Notes: generated by a model from the sequence alone, not told the origin. 64,000 nt of DNA from Tardiphaga sp. P9-11 (GCF_008329525.1 NZ_NPKQ01000001.1:558001-622000); one strand, 5' to 3'; positions 31,597-40,921 are shown, numbered from the stretch's first letter. Numbers and translations are program-made.

Positions 31597-32166
31597 TTAC
31601 ATCGGGCGGACTTCGATCACGTCCGGTACGAAATGTTTCAGCAGATTCTGAATGCCGTGTTGCAGCGTTGCCGTCGATGAGGGGCAGCCGGCGCACGAAC
31701 CCTTCATGTTCAGATAGACGATGCCGTCCTTGAAACCGCGGAAAGTAATGTCGCCGCCGTCATTGGCAACGGCCGGGCGCACGCGGGTCTCGATCAGGTC
31801 CTTGATCGTATCGACTGTCTCGGCGTCGGCCTCATTGAAGAACTCGGCTTCGTCGTCGGAGATCACGTCGCCCTTCACGCTGCCGTCGGCCATCAGCGGC
31901 GCGCCGGACATGTAGTGCTCCATGATGGCGCCGAGGATCGCCGGCTTGAGATGCTGCCAGTCGCTGTCGTCCTTGGTCACGGTGACGAAGTCGGAGCCAT
32001 AGAACACTGACGTGACGCCTTTCACGGCGAACAGCTTTTCGGCCAGCGGCGAACGCGTGGCGGCTTCCGGCGAGGTGAATTCCATAGTGCCGCTGTCGAG
32101 CACGTCGCGGCCGGGAATGAACTTCAGCGTGGCGGGATTGGGGGTAGCTTCAGTCTGGATAAACAT
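31597..32166 (-). CDS. nfuA: Fe-S cluster scaffold/carrier Nfu (NfuA/NifU-like)
   Basis: A 189-residue protein with an N-terminal Nfu_N domain (MFIQTEATPNPATLKFIPGR, GVTSVFYGSDFVTVTK) and a C-terminal NifU domain with the cluster-binding CAGCPSS (CxxC). Nfu proteins carry [4Fe-4S] clusters to targets such as aconitase, lipoyl synthase and MiaB; both acnA and miaB lie in this window, though linkage is only context. The start at ATG 32166 matches the family; upstream in-frame codons are dropped. Conserved as usp-nfuA-tsaB in Rhizobiales. Confidence 0.95.
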   Translation of the reverse strand: MFIQTEATPNPATLKFIPGRDVLDSGTMEFTSPEAATRSPLAEKLFAVKGVTSVFYGSDFVTVTKDDSDWQHLKPAILGAIMEHYMSGAPLMADGSVKGDVISDDEAEFFNEADAETVDTIKDLIETRVRPAVANDGGDITFRGFKDGIVYLNMKGSCAGCPSSTATLQHGIQNLLKHFVPDVIEVRPM

Positions 32167-32302
32167 TGGTCTCTCCTGCGTCGCCGGTTCAAGGCCGGCG
32201 CGTGAGTATCCCCTAACAGATGGCGACGAAAAACGCACGATCAAGGCATAAAATCGCCGAATTCGGCCTGTTACGCAGCCCCTTAGCGGTTCGGAAGGTT
32301 GC

Positions 32303-32797
32303 TTACGACAGCGCGTCGATGTCGAGGTCGCTCAGGGCGCCCGACACGATGACGACCGGCACCGGGAACGAGCCGACCAGCTTGGCCATCATGGTGACGA
32401 TCGGGCCGGGGCCCTCCGCGCCGGCCGACGCAGCCAGTACCAGCATGGAAATATCGACGTCCTTGTCGATCACGTCGAGGATCTGCTCGGTGGGATCGCC
32501 TTCGCGGATCACGCGTTCGGGGGTGATCGCGGCGATACCGTTGGCGCGGCCGGAGGCGCGATCCAGCGCCGCATTGGCGCCTTCTTCCGCTTCGGCGCGC
32601 ATGATGTCGGCGACACCCAGCCATTGCTGGTTGCGATCCTCCGTCTCGATGATGCGCAGCATTACCACGCCGCCACCGACGCGGATGGCCCAGCGGCTGG
32701 CATAATACACCGCGCGGTCCCATTCCTCGCTGTCATCGACGACCACGAGGCATTTCGGCTTGTGGCCGCTTTCATAACTACGTCTCTGGGTGCTCAT
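32303..32797 (-). CDS. Universal stress protein (UspA family)
   Basis: A 164-residue protein with one USP domain. LVVVDDSEEWDRAVYYASRWA is the N-terminal strand with the ATP-contact Asp, and VIREGDPTEQILDVI is the mid-block. The C-terminal G-x2-G-x9-G-(S/T) nucleotide loop of ATP-binding USPs is not clearly present (GAEGPGPIVTMMAKLVGS is only similar), so ATP binding is uncertain. The gene sits between trpS and nfuA in the conserved rhizobial order. Role under stress is inferred from family only. Confidence 0.9.
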   Translation of the reverse strand: MSTQRRSYESGHKPKCLVVVDDSEEWDRAVYYASRWAIRVGGGVVMLRIIETEDRNQQWLGVADIMRAEAEEGANAALDRASGRANGIAAITPERVIREGDPTEQILDVIDKDVDISMLVLAASAGAEGPGPIVTMMAKLVGSFPVPVVIVSGALSDLDIDALS

Positions 32798-32890
32798 GCA
32801 TGTCCCGATGCTGCGGCGCGTATGCTGCGCCAGAATGTGAGCGGCTTGGCAATCGCGTCATGCTGCCACGGCGCAGCCGCGTTCGACAAG

Positions 32891-32917
32891 CGCGACGCAA
32901 GAAGCACTTGCGTCGCG
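32891..32917 (-). repeat. Hairpin in the trpS-usp gap
   Basis: CGCGACGCAAG / CTTGCGTCGCG forms an 11-bp perfect stem with a 5-nt loop, about 37 bases beyond the trpS stop. No T-run follows; it may be a factor-assisted terminator for trpS. Confidence 0.5.
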
Positions 32918-32953
32918 TCGATTGTGGCGGAGACAAGGAATGCGATCGTGAAA

Positions 32954-34006
32954 TTACCGCTTGTGGACGAAGCCGATGATGTCCTTCACGGACTTGATGG
33001 TTTCGGCGGCAATGATGCCGGCGCGCTCGCCGCCATCGGCCAGAACCTGATCGACGTAGGTCAGATCGGATGTCGTCAGTCGCTTCATCTCACCGGCGAT
33101 AGGTGACAGTTTTTCGACAGCGAGATCGACGAGGCTCGATTTGAAGCCCGAAAACTGCGCGCCGCCGAATTCTGTGAGAATGTCAGCCTTCGACCTGTTG
33201 GACAGCGCCGCATAGATACCGACGAGATTGTCAGCTTCGGGACGCGGCTCCAGGCCCTTCTCTTCCGACGGCAACGGTTCCGGATCGGTTTTCGCCTTGC
33301 GAATCTTCTGAGCGATGGTGTCCGCATCGTCGGTGAGGTTGATGCGCGAATTGTCCGACGCATCCGACTTCGACATCTTCTTGGTGCCGTCGCGCAGACT
33401 CATCACCCGCGTCGCCGGACCGGTGATGACCGGCTCAGGCATCGGGAAGTAGGGGCCTTCATGGCCTTGCGCGGCGATGGACTCGGAGAAGTCGTTGTTG
33501 AACTTCTGCGAGATATCACGACACAGTTCGAGATGCTGCTTCTGGTCTTCACCGACCGGAACGTGCGTAGCGCGATACAGCAGAATGTCCGCAGCCATCA
33601 GCACCGGATAATCGTAAAGACCCACGGACGCGTTCTCGCGATCCTTGCCGGCCTTCTCCTTGAACTGGGTCATGCGGTTCAACCAGCCGAGGCGGGCGAC
33701 GCAGTTGAAGATCCAGGCCAGTTCGGCGTGGCCGGAGACCTGGCTCTGGTTAAAGATGATCTGCTTCTTCGGGTCGATGCCCGATGCGATGAAGGCCGCG
33801 GTCACTTCACGGGTGTTGCGGCGCAATTCATCGGGGCCGCCCCAGACGGAGATCGGCACGGTGACGGCATGCATATCAACCACGCAGTAGATGCAGTTAT
33901 GCGTCTCCTGCAGTTTGACGAAATTCACGATTGCGCCGAGATAGTTGCCGAGGTGCAGATTGCCCGTCGGCTGGACGCCCGAAAAGACCCGTTGGGTAAA
34001 AGCCAT
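32954..34006 (-). CDS. trpS: Tryptophanyl-tRNA synthetase
   Basis: A 350-residue class I aminoacyl-tRNA synthetase that charges tRNA-Trp. The HIGH-type motif is seen in [17 protein letters not shown] and the KMSKS motif in [11 protein letters not shown]. The start at ATG 34006 ([10 protein letters not shown]) matches the family, and the longer frame adds a leader that overlaps the murJ-trpS gap. It lies downstream of murJ by 87 bases and is probably co-transcribed. Length is typical of bacterial TrpRS (about 330-350). Confidence 0.97.
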   Translation of the reverse strand: MAFTQRVFSGVQPTGNLHLGNYLGAIVNFVKLQETHNCIYCVVDMHAVTVPISVWGGPDELRRNTREVTAAFIASGIDPKKQIIFNQSQVSGHAELAWIFNCVARLGWLNRMTQFKEKAGKDRENASVGLYDYPVLMAADILLYRATHVPVGEDQKQHLELCRDISQKFNNDFSESIAAQGHEGPYFPMPEPVITGPATRVMSLRDGTKKMSKSDASDNSRINLTDDADTIAQKIRKAKTDPEPLPSEEKGLEPRPEADNLVGIYAALSNRSKADILTEFGGAQFSGFKSSLVDLAVEKLSPIAGEMKRLTTSDLTYVDQVLADGGERAGIIAAETIKSVKDIIGFVHKR

Positions 34007-34093
34007 AACCAAGTTCCTGTGCGCCCGTGGTGGAATGCGGGCAAGGGGCGTGACTTGCCATAGGCGCCGGGCGGCGTCCATTGCCAATCTGCC

Positions 34094-35647
34094 CTAGCCG
34101 GTCGCGGGTGATCGCTTGAGGGCGCCGCGGATCTCGGCCCAGCGCACTGCGCCGGAGACGGTGAGCAGTGCTGCGTAGATAGCCAGCCCGCAAAGCACCA
34201 GGAGGCCCAGCAGACCAGCCCGGGCGAGGCTGTGGACCTGCGTGGTCCAGGGCAAGGCGACATGCGCGGCCAGCCACAGCAGTCCGCCCATGGCCAGCGA
34301 GGAAAGAATGATAATCGGGAGCCGGCGCCATGCATCATTGTCGAGTGAGAAGCCGAAGGCGGCTGCGCTTCGGGCGATCAAGAAGAGTGCGCTGCTCCAA
34401 GCGGCCAGAGCGATCGCGGCGGCGATGCCGCTTGCGCCGAATGGAGCATTCAAAACCAAGGCGGCTATGATTGCGACGACCATGCCGATGAGCGTTGCCA
34501 GCAGCGGCGTCATCGTATCTTCGCGCGCGAAGAATGCCGGCGACAAGGCTTTCACTAGCACCTGCGCGGGTAAGCCCAGCGCCAGCCATAGCAGCGCATT
34601 TGCAGTCGCGCTCGCATCAGCGGCACTGAATGCGCCATGTTCGAACAAGAGCGGCACGATAAGCTGGCTCAGCACCATGAGTCCGAGCGTGGCTGGCAGT
34701 GCGAGACCCACAGCGAGTTCAAGTCCGCGCGATTCCGCCTGCGCGATCGCTGCGTGATCATCGTCGCGCACCGCACGCGTCAATGCTGGCACCAGCACCG
34801 TGCCCATGGCTGTGCCGACAATGCCGAGCGGTAGTTCGATCAAGCGATTGGCGAAATAAAGCCACGATACTGCAGCCGGAGTTGATGACGCGATGATCGC
34901 GCCGATGACGATGAGAAGCTGCGGCCCGGAATTGGCGAACATGCCAGGCAGCGCCTTGCGGAGGAAGCCGCGCATCTCGCTGTCGAACGACAGTCGCAAG
35001 GGCGCCGCAAGATTGCCGCTAGATTGTCGCAAGGTCAGCATCAGCAACTGCAGCAGCCCGGCAATGCCGACGGTGGCCGCCATGGCCATAGCGGCAGTGC
35101 TTGGTTCCCGCCGCCACACCAGCAGTAGTGCCATCACGACAATCAGCGCGACGTTAAACAGGACAGGCGAAAATGCGGTCAACGCGAAGCGCTGCTGCGC
35201 ATTCAGAAGCCCCATCATGACAGTGACGGGGCCGGCGAAGGCCAGATACGGCAGCATCAATCGCGCATTGTCGACGGCGAACTGCAGCGTCGGCTGACCG
35301 ACGAAACCGGGAGCCAGCAATGCGATGACCACGGGCATCGCAAAACCGATCAGGATCGTCGCGACGATCAGCGTCACGCTGATGGTGCCGAGCACGCGCC
35401 CGGCAAAGGCCGCGGCTGCGACGGCGCCTTGCGTCGTCCGGATACGCAGCCATGCCGGGATCAGCGCCGCATTCAGTGCGCCTTCGGTGAGCAGGCGGCG
35501 GATCACATTGACGAGCTGAAACGCGACCAGAAACGCATCCGCAATCGGGCCTGCGCCGAGCAGCGCGGCGACCATCGCGTCGCGGGCAAAGCCCAGCAGG
35601 CGCGACGCCAGCGTGCCCGTGGAAACGGTCAGGATGGAACGGATCAT
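34094..35647 (-). CDS. murJ: Lipid II flippase MurJ (MviN)
   Basis: A 517-residue polytopic membrane protein with about 14 hydrophobic helices. The N-terminus MIRSILTVSTGTLASRLLGFARDAMVAALLG and the early TEGALNAALIPAW are MurJ family blocks, including conserved charged residues of the central cavity (SRLLGFARD). MurJ moves lipid-linked peptidoglycan precursor across the inner membrane. ATG 35647 is chosen; the upstream in-frame 26 codons are not conserved. It is the first gene of the long minus-strand cluster and is divergent from the PfkB kinase gene. In other Rhizobiales glnD usually precedes it; here a kinase does. Confidence 0.96.
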   Translation of the reverse strand: MIRSILTVSTGTLASRLLGFARDAMVAALLGAGPIADAFLVAFQLVNVIRRLLTEGALNAALIPAWLRIRTTQGAVAAAAFAGRVLGTISVTLIVATILIGFAMPVVIALLAPGFVGQPTLQFAVDNARLMLPYLAFAGPVTVMMGLLNAQQRFALTAFSPVLFNVALIVVMALLLVWRREPSTAAMAMAATVGIAGLLQLLMLTLRQSSGNLAAPLRLSFDSEMRGFLRKALPGMFANSGPQLLIVIGAIIASSTPAAVSWLYFANRLIELPLGIVGTAMGTVLVPALTRAVRDDDHAAIAQAESRGLELAVGLALPATLGLMVLSQLIVPLLFEHGAFSAADASATANALLWLALGLPAQVLVKALSPAFFAREDTMTPLLATLIGMVVAIIAALVLNAPFGASGIAAAIALAAWSSALFLIARSAAAFGFSLDNDAWRRLPIIILSSLAMGGLLWLAAHVALPWTTQVHSLARAGLLGLLVLCGLAIYAALLTVSGAVRWAEIRGALKRSPATG

Positions 35648-35807
35648 AGAACCATCGTCAGGGGCTGTCCTTGCTGGCGCGGGGCAGAACGTGATAGTCG
35701 CTGCAGCCATCACACCGGCCTTCACCGACGGCTTAACTTGGGCGACCGCGGGACGAGTTGAAACGGATTTTCAGCGTCATCGCAATTGCCGCAACGGGAT
35801 ATTCTTA

Positions 35808-36809
35808 ATGACCTCAGCGAAATATGACGTGCTCGGAATCGGCAATGCGATTTTCGATGTGCTGGTGCAGGCCGACGATAAGTTTCTCGCCGCGCATGAG
35901 ATGACCAAGGGCGGCATGGCGCTGATCGACGAAGCCCGCGCCACTGCCATCTACAAGGCGATGGGCCCTGCCACCGAAATGTCCGGCGGTTCGGCCGCCA
36001 ATACCATCGTCGGCCTCGCCAGTCTCGGCGCCCGCGCGGCCTATGTCGGCAAGGTCAAGGATGACCAGATCGGCACGCTCTACACCCACGACATCCGTGC
36101 TGCCGGCGTTGCGTTCGACACCAAACCCGCCACCGGCGGTCCGGCCACCGGCTGTTCCTACATCCTGGTGACGCCGGATGGCGAGCGCACCATGAACACC
36201 TATCTCGGTGCTGCGCAGGACCTGACGCCCGACGATATTGACGCCGCTGCAGTCGCAGCCTCGTCGATCGTCTATCTCGAAGGTTATCTGTGGGATCCCG
36301 CCAGCGCCAAGGAAGCCTTCGTGAAGGCCTCGAAGATCGCCCATGACGCCAAGCGTCAGGTCGCATTGACACTGTCGGACGCTTTCTGCGTCGGTCGCTA
36401 TCGTTCCGAGTTTCTCGACCTGATGCGATCGGGCACTGTCGATCTGATCTTCGCGAATGAGGCCGAATTGACCTCGCTCTACGAGACCGCGGATTTCGAT
36501 GCGGCGCTCAAGCAGCTCGGCAATGACACCAAACTCGGTGTCGTCACCCGCAGCGAGAAGGGCTGTGTTGTGACATCCGGCGACAGCGTCGTCGCGGTGC
36601 CCGCGCACAAGATCGAGAAGCTCGTCGATACCACGGGCGCAGGCGATCTGTTCGCGGCGGGCTTCCTGTTCGGCCTTGTGCGCAATGCCGGCTATGAAAA
36701 TGCCGGCAAGCTCGGCGCGATGGCCGCTGCCGAAGTTATCCAGCATATCGGCGCGCGTCCGCAGGTGTCGCTGAAGGAGCTGGCTGTCAAGAACGGGTTG
36801 CCGGTTTAA
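35808..36809 (+). CDS. PfkB-family carbohydrate/nucleoside kinase (adenosine kinase-like)
   Basis: A 333-residue ribokinase-fold kinase. The N-terminal YDVLGIGNAIFDVLVQ and the MSGGSAANTIVGLASLG block (signature 1) are followed by DTTGAGDLFAAGFLFGLV, the C-terminal signature with the catalytic Asp and anion hole. The overall pattern and length resemble alphaproteobacterial adenosine kinase-like proteins, but the substrate (adenosine, ribokinase-type sugar) is not proven. The start at ATG 35808 is the family N-terminus. It is divergent from murJ and convergent with a serine hydrolase, with a 14-bp hairpin between them. Confidence 0.92.
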   Translation: MTSAKYDVLGIGNAIFDVLVQADDKFLAAHEMTKGGMALIDEARATAIYKAMGPATEMSGGSAANTIVGLASLGARAAYVGKVKDDQIGTLYTHDIRAAGVAFDTKPATGGPATGCSYILVTPDGERTMNTYLGAAQDLTPDDIDAAAVAASSIVYLEGYLWDPASAKEAFVKASKIAHDAKRQVALTLSDAFCVGRYRSEFLDLMRSGTVDLIFANEAELTSLYETADFDAALKQLGNDTKLGVVTRSEKGCVVTSGDSVVAVPAHKIEKLVDTTGAGDLFAAGFLFGLVRNAGYENAGKLGAMAAAEVIQHIGARPQVSLKELAVKNGLPV

Positions 36810-36824
36810 GTATCCGCGTCGCCG

Positions 36825-36862
36825 CTTGATCCCTCCTCGCGCTTGCGTGAGGAGGGATCAAG
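36825..36862. terminator. Bidirectional hairpin between convergent genes
   Basis: CTTGATCCCTCCTC / GAGGAGGGATCAAG is a 14-bp perfect stem with a 10-nt loop, 15 bases past the kinase stop and 7 before the hydrolase stop. T-tracts are absent, but the position between two convergent genes argues for transcription termination. Confidence 0.65.
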
Positions 36863-36869
36863 ATGCGTC

Positions 36870-38054
36870 TCACGCCGCCTTCTTTGCGTCCAGCCCCGCA
36901 TAGACCGCGCGTTCGAAATCCGAAAACACCTTCAAACAAGTTGGGTCGGCGAATGGCAGCACCTGCATCATGATGACGCCGGTGATATCGCGCACGGGAT
37001 CGATCCAGTAATAGGTGTTGGCGAGGCCAGCCCAAGCGAGGCTACCGGCGCTGCGGCCTTCGGCTGTCTGCGCGGTGTTGATCATGAAGCTGAGGCCGTA
37101 TTTCTTGTCGATGCCCGGAAGGAAGTCGACATTTTTACTAGCGGTCGGTACGGCTGACGTCATTGTCGTCATGCAGAGCTCACCGACGTGATTCTGACTC
37201 ATCAGCGCGATGGTTTCGGGCTTGAGCACGCGATTGCCGTTGCCGCTCCCGCTGTTCAGGATCATTTGCGTAAACTTGATATAGTCGGGTGCGGTGCCGT
37301 AGAGCCCGCCGCCACCGGCGAAGAATTCCGGATCCTGTTTGATCTCGAACGGGATCGGGGTCAGCGCACCGTCGGCGCCGCGGCTGTGCATGGCAACGAG
37401 GCGCTGGCGCTGGTCGCCGCCAATCACGAAGGCGGTGTCGGTCATCCCAAGGGGTGCCAGCAAATGGTTCAGGAAATAGGCGTCGAGGCGTTCGCCGCTG
37501 ACGGCCTCGATGACTTTGCCGACGAAGTCGAGATTGGTGCCGTATTCCCAGCGCGTGCCGGGATCGCGCATGATCGGCACCTTCATGGCGGCGTTCAGTC
37601 CGGAGCGAAACGGCGGAATGCCGGTTGTCTCGAGATAGCGCACCATGTCGCCGTTCCACATGTCGTAGCAGAAACCGGCGGTGTGAGTCAGCAGATGCCG
37701 CAAGGTGATCGGCTGACGTGGCGGACGCAGCTTTGGGGTCCCGTCGACGTCGAAGCCATCCAGCACCTGCGTTTCCGCGAGATCCGGGAGGACCATCGTA
37801 AGCGGTGCATCCAGCGTCAATTTGTCCCGCTCCACCAGCTGCATCGCTGCGGCAGCGGTGATCGCCTTGGTCATGGAAGCGATCCAGAACACGCTGTCCG
37901 GGGTCATGGTGGTATCCTTGGATACGTCACACTTGCCGAACGCCCCTTGGTAAACGACCTCGCTCCGCGTCGCAGCCATCGCAACCGCACCGGGAATCGC
38001 GCCGCCTTCGCTGGCCTTCTTTAGAATCTGGTCGATCTCGACTTGGGCAGACAT
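36870..38054 (-). CDS. Serine hydrolase, class C beta-lactamase/esterase family
   Basis: A 394-residue serine hydrolase. The nucleophile is in FWIASMTKAITAAA (S-x-x-K, SMTK). The conserved Tyr of the second motif is probably in RWEYGTN (Y-x-N/T), and the third triad block appears as the LSFMINTAQ region followed by SLAWAGLANTYYWIDP, replacing KTG. It lacks a clear signal peptide, like EstB-type esterases and unlike secreted beta-lactamases, so it is more likely a cytosolic esterase or peptidase than an antibiotic-resistance enzyme. GGAGGG about 6 bases before ATG 38054 supports the start. Confidence 0.9.
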   Translation of the reverse strand: MSAQVEIDQILKKASEGGAIPGAVAMAATRSEVVYQGAFGKCDVSKDTTMTPDSVFWIASMTKAITAAAAMQLVERDKLTLDAPLTMVLPDLAETQVLDGFDVDGTPKLRPPRQPITLRHLLTHTAGFCYDMWNGDMVRYLETTGIPPFRSGLNAAMKVPIMRDPGTRWEYGTNLDFVGKVIEAVSGERLDAYFLNHLLAPLGMTDTAFVIGGDQRQRLVAMHSRGADGALTPIPFEIKQDPEFFAGGGGLYGTAPDYIKFTQMILNSGSGNGNRVLKPETIALMSQNHVGELCMTTMTSAVPTASKNVDFLPGIDKKYGLSFMINTAQTAEGRSAGSLAWAGLANTYYWIDPVRDITGVIMMQVLPFADPTCLKVFSDFERAVYAGLDAKKAA

Positions 38055-38201
38055 CCGTTTCCCTCCAATTTCCTCTTATTATCTTACCGGGTTTCAACTT
38101 GAGCGCGAGACAGCCGATCTCGCGGATGTGATTACACTTGCGCTGGTTTTAATGTCTCAGCGGAACTATTTCCGGTTTGGCCGGAAACTTCATAACGGCC
38201 C

Positions 38202-38226
38202 GGAACGAAGTTGGCGCAGCTGTGTT
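38202..38226 (+). promoter_or_regulatory. Weak EcfG-like promoter match
   Basis: GGAAC (38202) and TGTT (38223) are separated by 16 bases, near the alphaproteobacterial general-stress sigma (EcfG) consensus GGAAC-N16/17-CGTT, about 92 bases before the 109-residue hypothetical gene. One mismatch in a short motif means the match could be chance. Confidence 0.3.
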
Positions 38227-38317
38227 CAAAAAATGACGTGAACGTCAAAGCGCTTTCCGACACTAACCCGTAAGACCATGCGTAACAGGTGCAGCGTGTC
38301 AGCTGCGGAGACGGACG

Positions 38318-38647
38318 ATGATCGCGAACTGGACCGACTGGAAACATTATCCCCGCGCTTCCCGTGGCGAGAGTATCGAGGCGCCGATCGGTCCGGGAAT
38401 TTTCGAGGTCAGGATTGCCCAGACCGGCGCCCTGTTCGCTTTCGACGCCGCTGAAAATCTGGCGCAGGCGTTGGCCAAGATCTCGGCTCCGCCGAAATCC
38501 TTCATCTCCTGGTTCGGTCGCAGTGACGCGGCGATGCTGCCGGAGCTGGAATACCGCACCTTCTCGACGACGACCCGCGCCAATGCCCGGATCGCTTTCG
38601 AGCGGATGATTGACCGGCGCGAGACCTATATGCGCGGCGCGGCCTGA
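38318..38647 (+). CDS. Hypothetical protein, 109 aa, conserved-looking
   Basis: A 109-residue protein with no signal peptide and no recognised domain. It starts MIANWTDWKHYPRAS, contains GIFEVRIAQTGALFAFDAAENLAQALAKI and ends with a helix-like TRANARIAFERMIDRRETYMRG. The composition is normal for a soluble alphaproteobacterial protein. The beta-hairpin-like EVR...GALFAFD with a following helix reminds me of small bradyrhizobial uncharacterised proteins I have seen, but I cannot name a family. GGAGACGGACG precedes the ATG, so translation is plausible. A weak EcfG-like motif lies upstream. It is in the same direction as gabD with 154 bases between. Confidence 0.75.
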   Translation: MIANWTDWKHYPRASRGESIEAPIGPGIFEVRIAQTGALFAFDAAENLAQALAKISAPPKSFISWFGRSDAAMLPELEYRTFSTTTRANARIAFERMIDRRETYMRGAA

Positions 38648-38718
38648 TCGCATCTGTCGCAGTCTGCGTTTGTTGAATTCGAGCGCTAAACGGCCCTGTC
38701 AGCGATAGCTGCCATTCG

Positions 38719-38747
38719 CTGCCAGGGGGCGCTTTCGGGTCTATACT
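38719..38747 (+). promoter_or_regulatory. Possible sigma-70-type promoter for gabD
   Basis: CTGCCA (38719-38724) and TATACT (38742-38747) are spaced 17 bases, and lie 55 bases before the gabD ATG. The -10 is good (five of six), the -35 has four of six. Confidence 0.4.
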
Positions 38748-38801
38748 CCTCTACAAGTCCGCGGCTATACGTTCGCGACACTTTCCGCAGGAGAACCGCC
38801 C

Positions 38802-40301
38802 ATGTCACCGACCGCAACCGCACGCGATTCATCTAAGACTTCCGCTCCATCGTTGCGCGACCGCCTCAAGGACCCCTCGCTGCTGCGCGACAAGTGCTAC
38901 ATCGATGGCGCCTGGGTCGGCACCGGCGCGACCTCGGTGACCAATCCGGTCAATGAAATTGAAATCGCCAAGGTGCCAAATATGGGCGCCAAGGAAACGA
39001 CACAGGCCGTCGAGGCCGCCGAAAAGGCGTTTCCGATCTGGGCCAAGTTCACCGCCAAGCAGCGCTCCAACATCCTGCGCAAGTGGTTTGAGCTGATCAT
39101 TGCCAACCGCGAAGACCTTGCGCTGATCCTGACCACCGAACAGGGCAAGCCGCTGGCGGAAGCGCTGGGCGAGGTCGATATCGGCGCTGCCTATATCGAG
39201 TTCTTCGCCGAGGAAGCGCGTCGTGTGTACGGCGAGACGATCCCGACTCAGCGTGCCGATGCGCGCCTGTTGGCGATCAAGCAGCCGATCGGCGTTTGCG
39301 GCGCCATCACGCCGTGGAATTTCCCGAACTCCATGATCACCCGCAAAGTGTCGCCCGCGCTGGCCGCCGGTTGCACCGTGGTGATCAAGCCCGCCAACGA
39401 GACGCCGCTGTCGGCGCTGGCGCTGGCTGAGCTGGCCGAGCGCGCGGGCGTGCCGAAGGGAGTGCTGAACATCATCACCGGCGACGCATCGGCCATCGGC
39501 CTCGTATTGTGCGAGCATCCGGCCGTACGCTTCGTCGGCTTCACCGGCTCCACCAATGTCGGCAAGATCCTCTACAAGCAGGCTTCGGTCGGCGTGAAGA
39601 AGCTCGGCCTCGAACTCGGCGGCAACGCGCCCTTCGTGGTGTTCGACGATGCCGACATCGATGCCGCCGTCGAGGGTGCGATCGTGTCGAAGTATCGCAA
39701 CATGGGCCAGACCTGCGTCTGCGCCAATCGCCTCTATGCCCAGGACGCCATCTACGATCAGTTCGTCGAGAAGCTGGCGAAGAAGGTCGCGGCCATGAAG
39801 GTTGGCGATGGTACCGAGCAGGGCATCACCCAGGGCCCGCTGATCAACGAAAAGGCGATCGAGAAGGTCGAGCGCCACATCGCGGATGCGGTGAAGGGCG
39901 GCGCGAAGATTGTCACCGGCGGCAAGCGCCATGCGCTGGGCGGCACGTTCTTCGAGCCAACGGTGCTCGCCAATGTGAAGCCGGATGCGCTGGTGTCGCA
40001 GGAAGAAACTTTCGGCCCGCTGGCGCCGGTGTTCCGCTTCAAGGACGAAGCCGACGTCATCGCCATGTGCAACGCCTCGCCGTTCGGTCTGGCATCGTAC
40101 TTCTATTCGCGCGATCTCGGCCGCGTCTGGCGCGTTGCGGAAGCGCTGGAGTCTGGCATGGTCGGCGTCAATACCGGCCTGATCACCACCGAAGTCGCCC
40201 CCTTCGGCGGCGTCAAGGAGTCAGGTCTGGGCCGCGAAGGCTCGCATCACGGCATGGAAGAATATGTCGAGATCAAATACATCATGATGTCGGGGATCTG
40301 A
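38802..40301 (+). CDS. gabD: NAD(P)-dependent succinate-semialdehyde dehydrogenase
   Basis: A 499-residue aldehyde dehydrogenase. The N-terminal oligomerisation and cofactor blocks end in ITPWNFPNSMITRKVSPALA. The catalytic Glu is in KKLGLELGGNAPFVVFDD, and the nucleophile Cys in YRNMGQTCVCANR. The IRK-less family block GFTGSTNVGKILYKQA binds the cofactor. The pattern NMGQTCVCANR is characteristic of GabD. It oxidises succinate semialdehyde to succinate at the end of the GABA shunt. An N-terminal extension of about 15 Ser/Thr/Ala residues is present. GCAGGAGAA precedes ATG 38802. No gabT is adjacent. Confidence 0.95.
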   Translation: MSPTATARDSSKTSAPSLRDRLKDPSLLRDKCYIDGAWVGTGATSVTNPVNEIEIAKVPNMGAKETTQAVEAAEKAFPIWAKFTAKQRSNILRKWFELIIANREDLALILTTEQGKPLAEALGEVDIGAAYIEFFAEEARRVYGETIPTQRADARLLAIKQPIGVCGAITPWNFPNSMITRKVSPALAAGCTVVIKPANETPLSALALAELAERAGVPKGVLNIITGDASAIGLVLCEHPAVRFVGFTGSTNVGKILYKQASVGVKKLGLELGGNAPFVVFDDADIDAAVEGAIVSKYRNMGQTCVCANRLYAQDAIYDQFVEKLAKKVAAMKVGDGTEQGITQGPLINEKAIEKVERHIADAVKGGAKIVTGGKRHALGGTFFEPTVLANVKPDALVSQEETFGPLAPVFRFKDEADVIAMCNASPFGLASYFYSRDLGRVWRVAEALESGMVGVNTGLITTEVAPFGGVKESGLGREGSHHGMEEYVEIKYIMMSGI

Positions 40302-40340
40302 GGCGCCACCTCCGACCCCATTAAAAATTCCTTATGCGTC

Positions 40341-40385
40341 ATGCCCGGCCAGCGCGAAGCAAGCTTCGCTAGATGCGCCGGGCAT
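40341..40385. terminator. Nested hairpin, probable bidirectional terminator
   Basis: The outer stem ATGCCCGGC / GCCGGGCAT encloses an inner stem GCGAAGC-AA-GCTTCGC. It lies between the convergent gabD and the 70-residue secreted protein gene. The T-tract is poor on both strands; the form is close to dispersed palindromic elements of this group. Confidence 0.6.
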
Positions 40386-40427
40386 TTGCATTTGGGTTGG
40401 CAGTGCCAATGTCCGAGCCAGCGTCGC

Positions 40428-40640
40428 TCAGTAGCAGCGACGGACACGCACGCCATTGACCCAGACGGTGCGGCACGCGACTGCCACCGGACGGCGCACC
40501 ACGGCGGCGCCACGGTAGCCGGCGCAGCCGGCCCGATAAACGCCACGTGCGCAGACGACGGCGTTGGCGTCGGTGGCTTCAAACGTCATTGTCGTACCGA
40601 ATGCAAGAACGGCTGCAACCATCATCAAGAAAGTACGCAT
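40428..40640 (-). CDS. Small secreted hypothetical protein, 70 aa
   Basis: A 70-residue protein with a signal peptide (MRTFLMMVAAVLAFGTTMTF, cleavage near DANAVV, residue 28). The mature 43 residues are rich in Val, Arg and Cys (CARGVYRAGCAGYRGAAVV and ACRTVWVNGVRVRRCY): four cysteines could form two disulfides in the periplasm. Such small basic cysteine-bearing exports are common in Bradyrhizobium with no known function. GGGAGA about 8 bases before the ATG at 40640 supports it. A strongly basic mature part could bind nucleic acid or wall polymers, but this is guesswork. Confidence 0.8.
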   Translation of the reverse strand: MRTFLMMVAAVLAFGTTMTFEATDANAVVCARGVYRAGCAGYRGAAVVRRPVAVACRTVWVNGVRVRRCY

Positions 40641-40921
40641 GGTGATCTCCCGGCTGTGTTGGTTGTCAAAGGACTTGAATAGTAAGGTTCGTTGGCTTCA
40701 GTGGCGACGTAAGCGGAATACGAAACAAGTGTCTCGGAAGTTGATCCAGTTACAAAGAGTAGTTCGCAAGGACACGCAAAAATCTCGTGAGCGATCAGAA
40801 ATCCTGCAACGGCGCCTTGCATCCTGATGCGGCAAAACGTTTATTAAATCTCGCAGATACTTGCCGACTTGAAACATGCCGCGGGACTGTTTTGCCCGTT
40901 GTTGCCTCAGCAGGAGAAAGC

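Noticed and set aside
36870-38054. Serine hydrolase as a true class C beta-lactamase
   Set aside because: No signal peptide and no clear KTG motif; EstB-type esterase is the better reading.
38829-39932. 367-codon minus-strand frame opposite gabD
   Set aside because: Shadow of the aldehyde dehydrogenase gene; no start signal or domain.
40664-40669. TTGACA on the minus strand before the 70-aa secreted protein gene
   Set aside because: It is only about 25 bases from the start codon, so the -10 would overlap the ribosome site.
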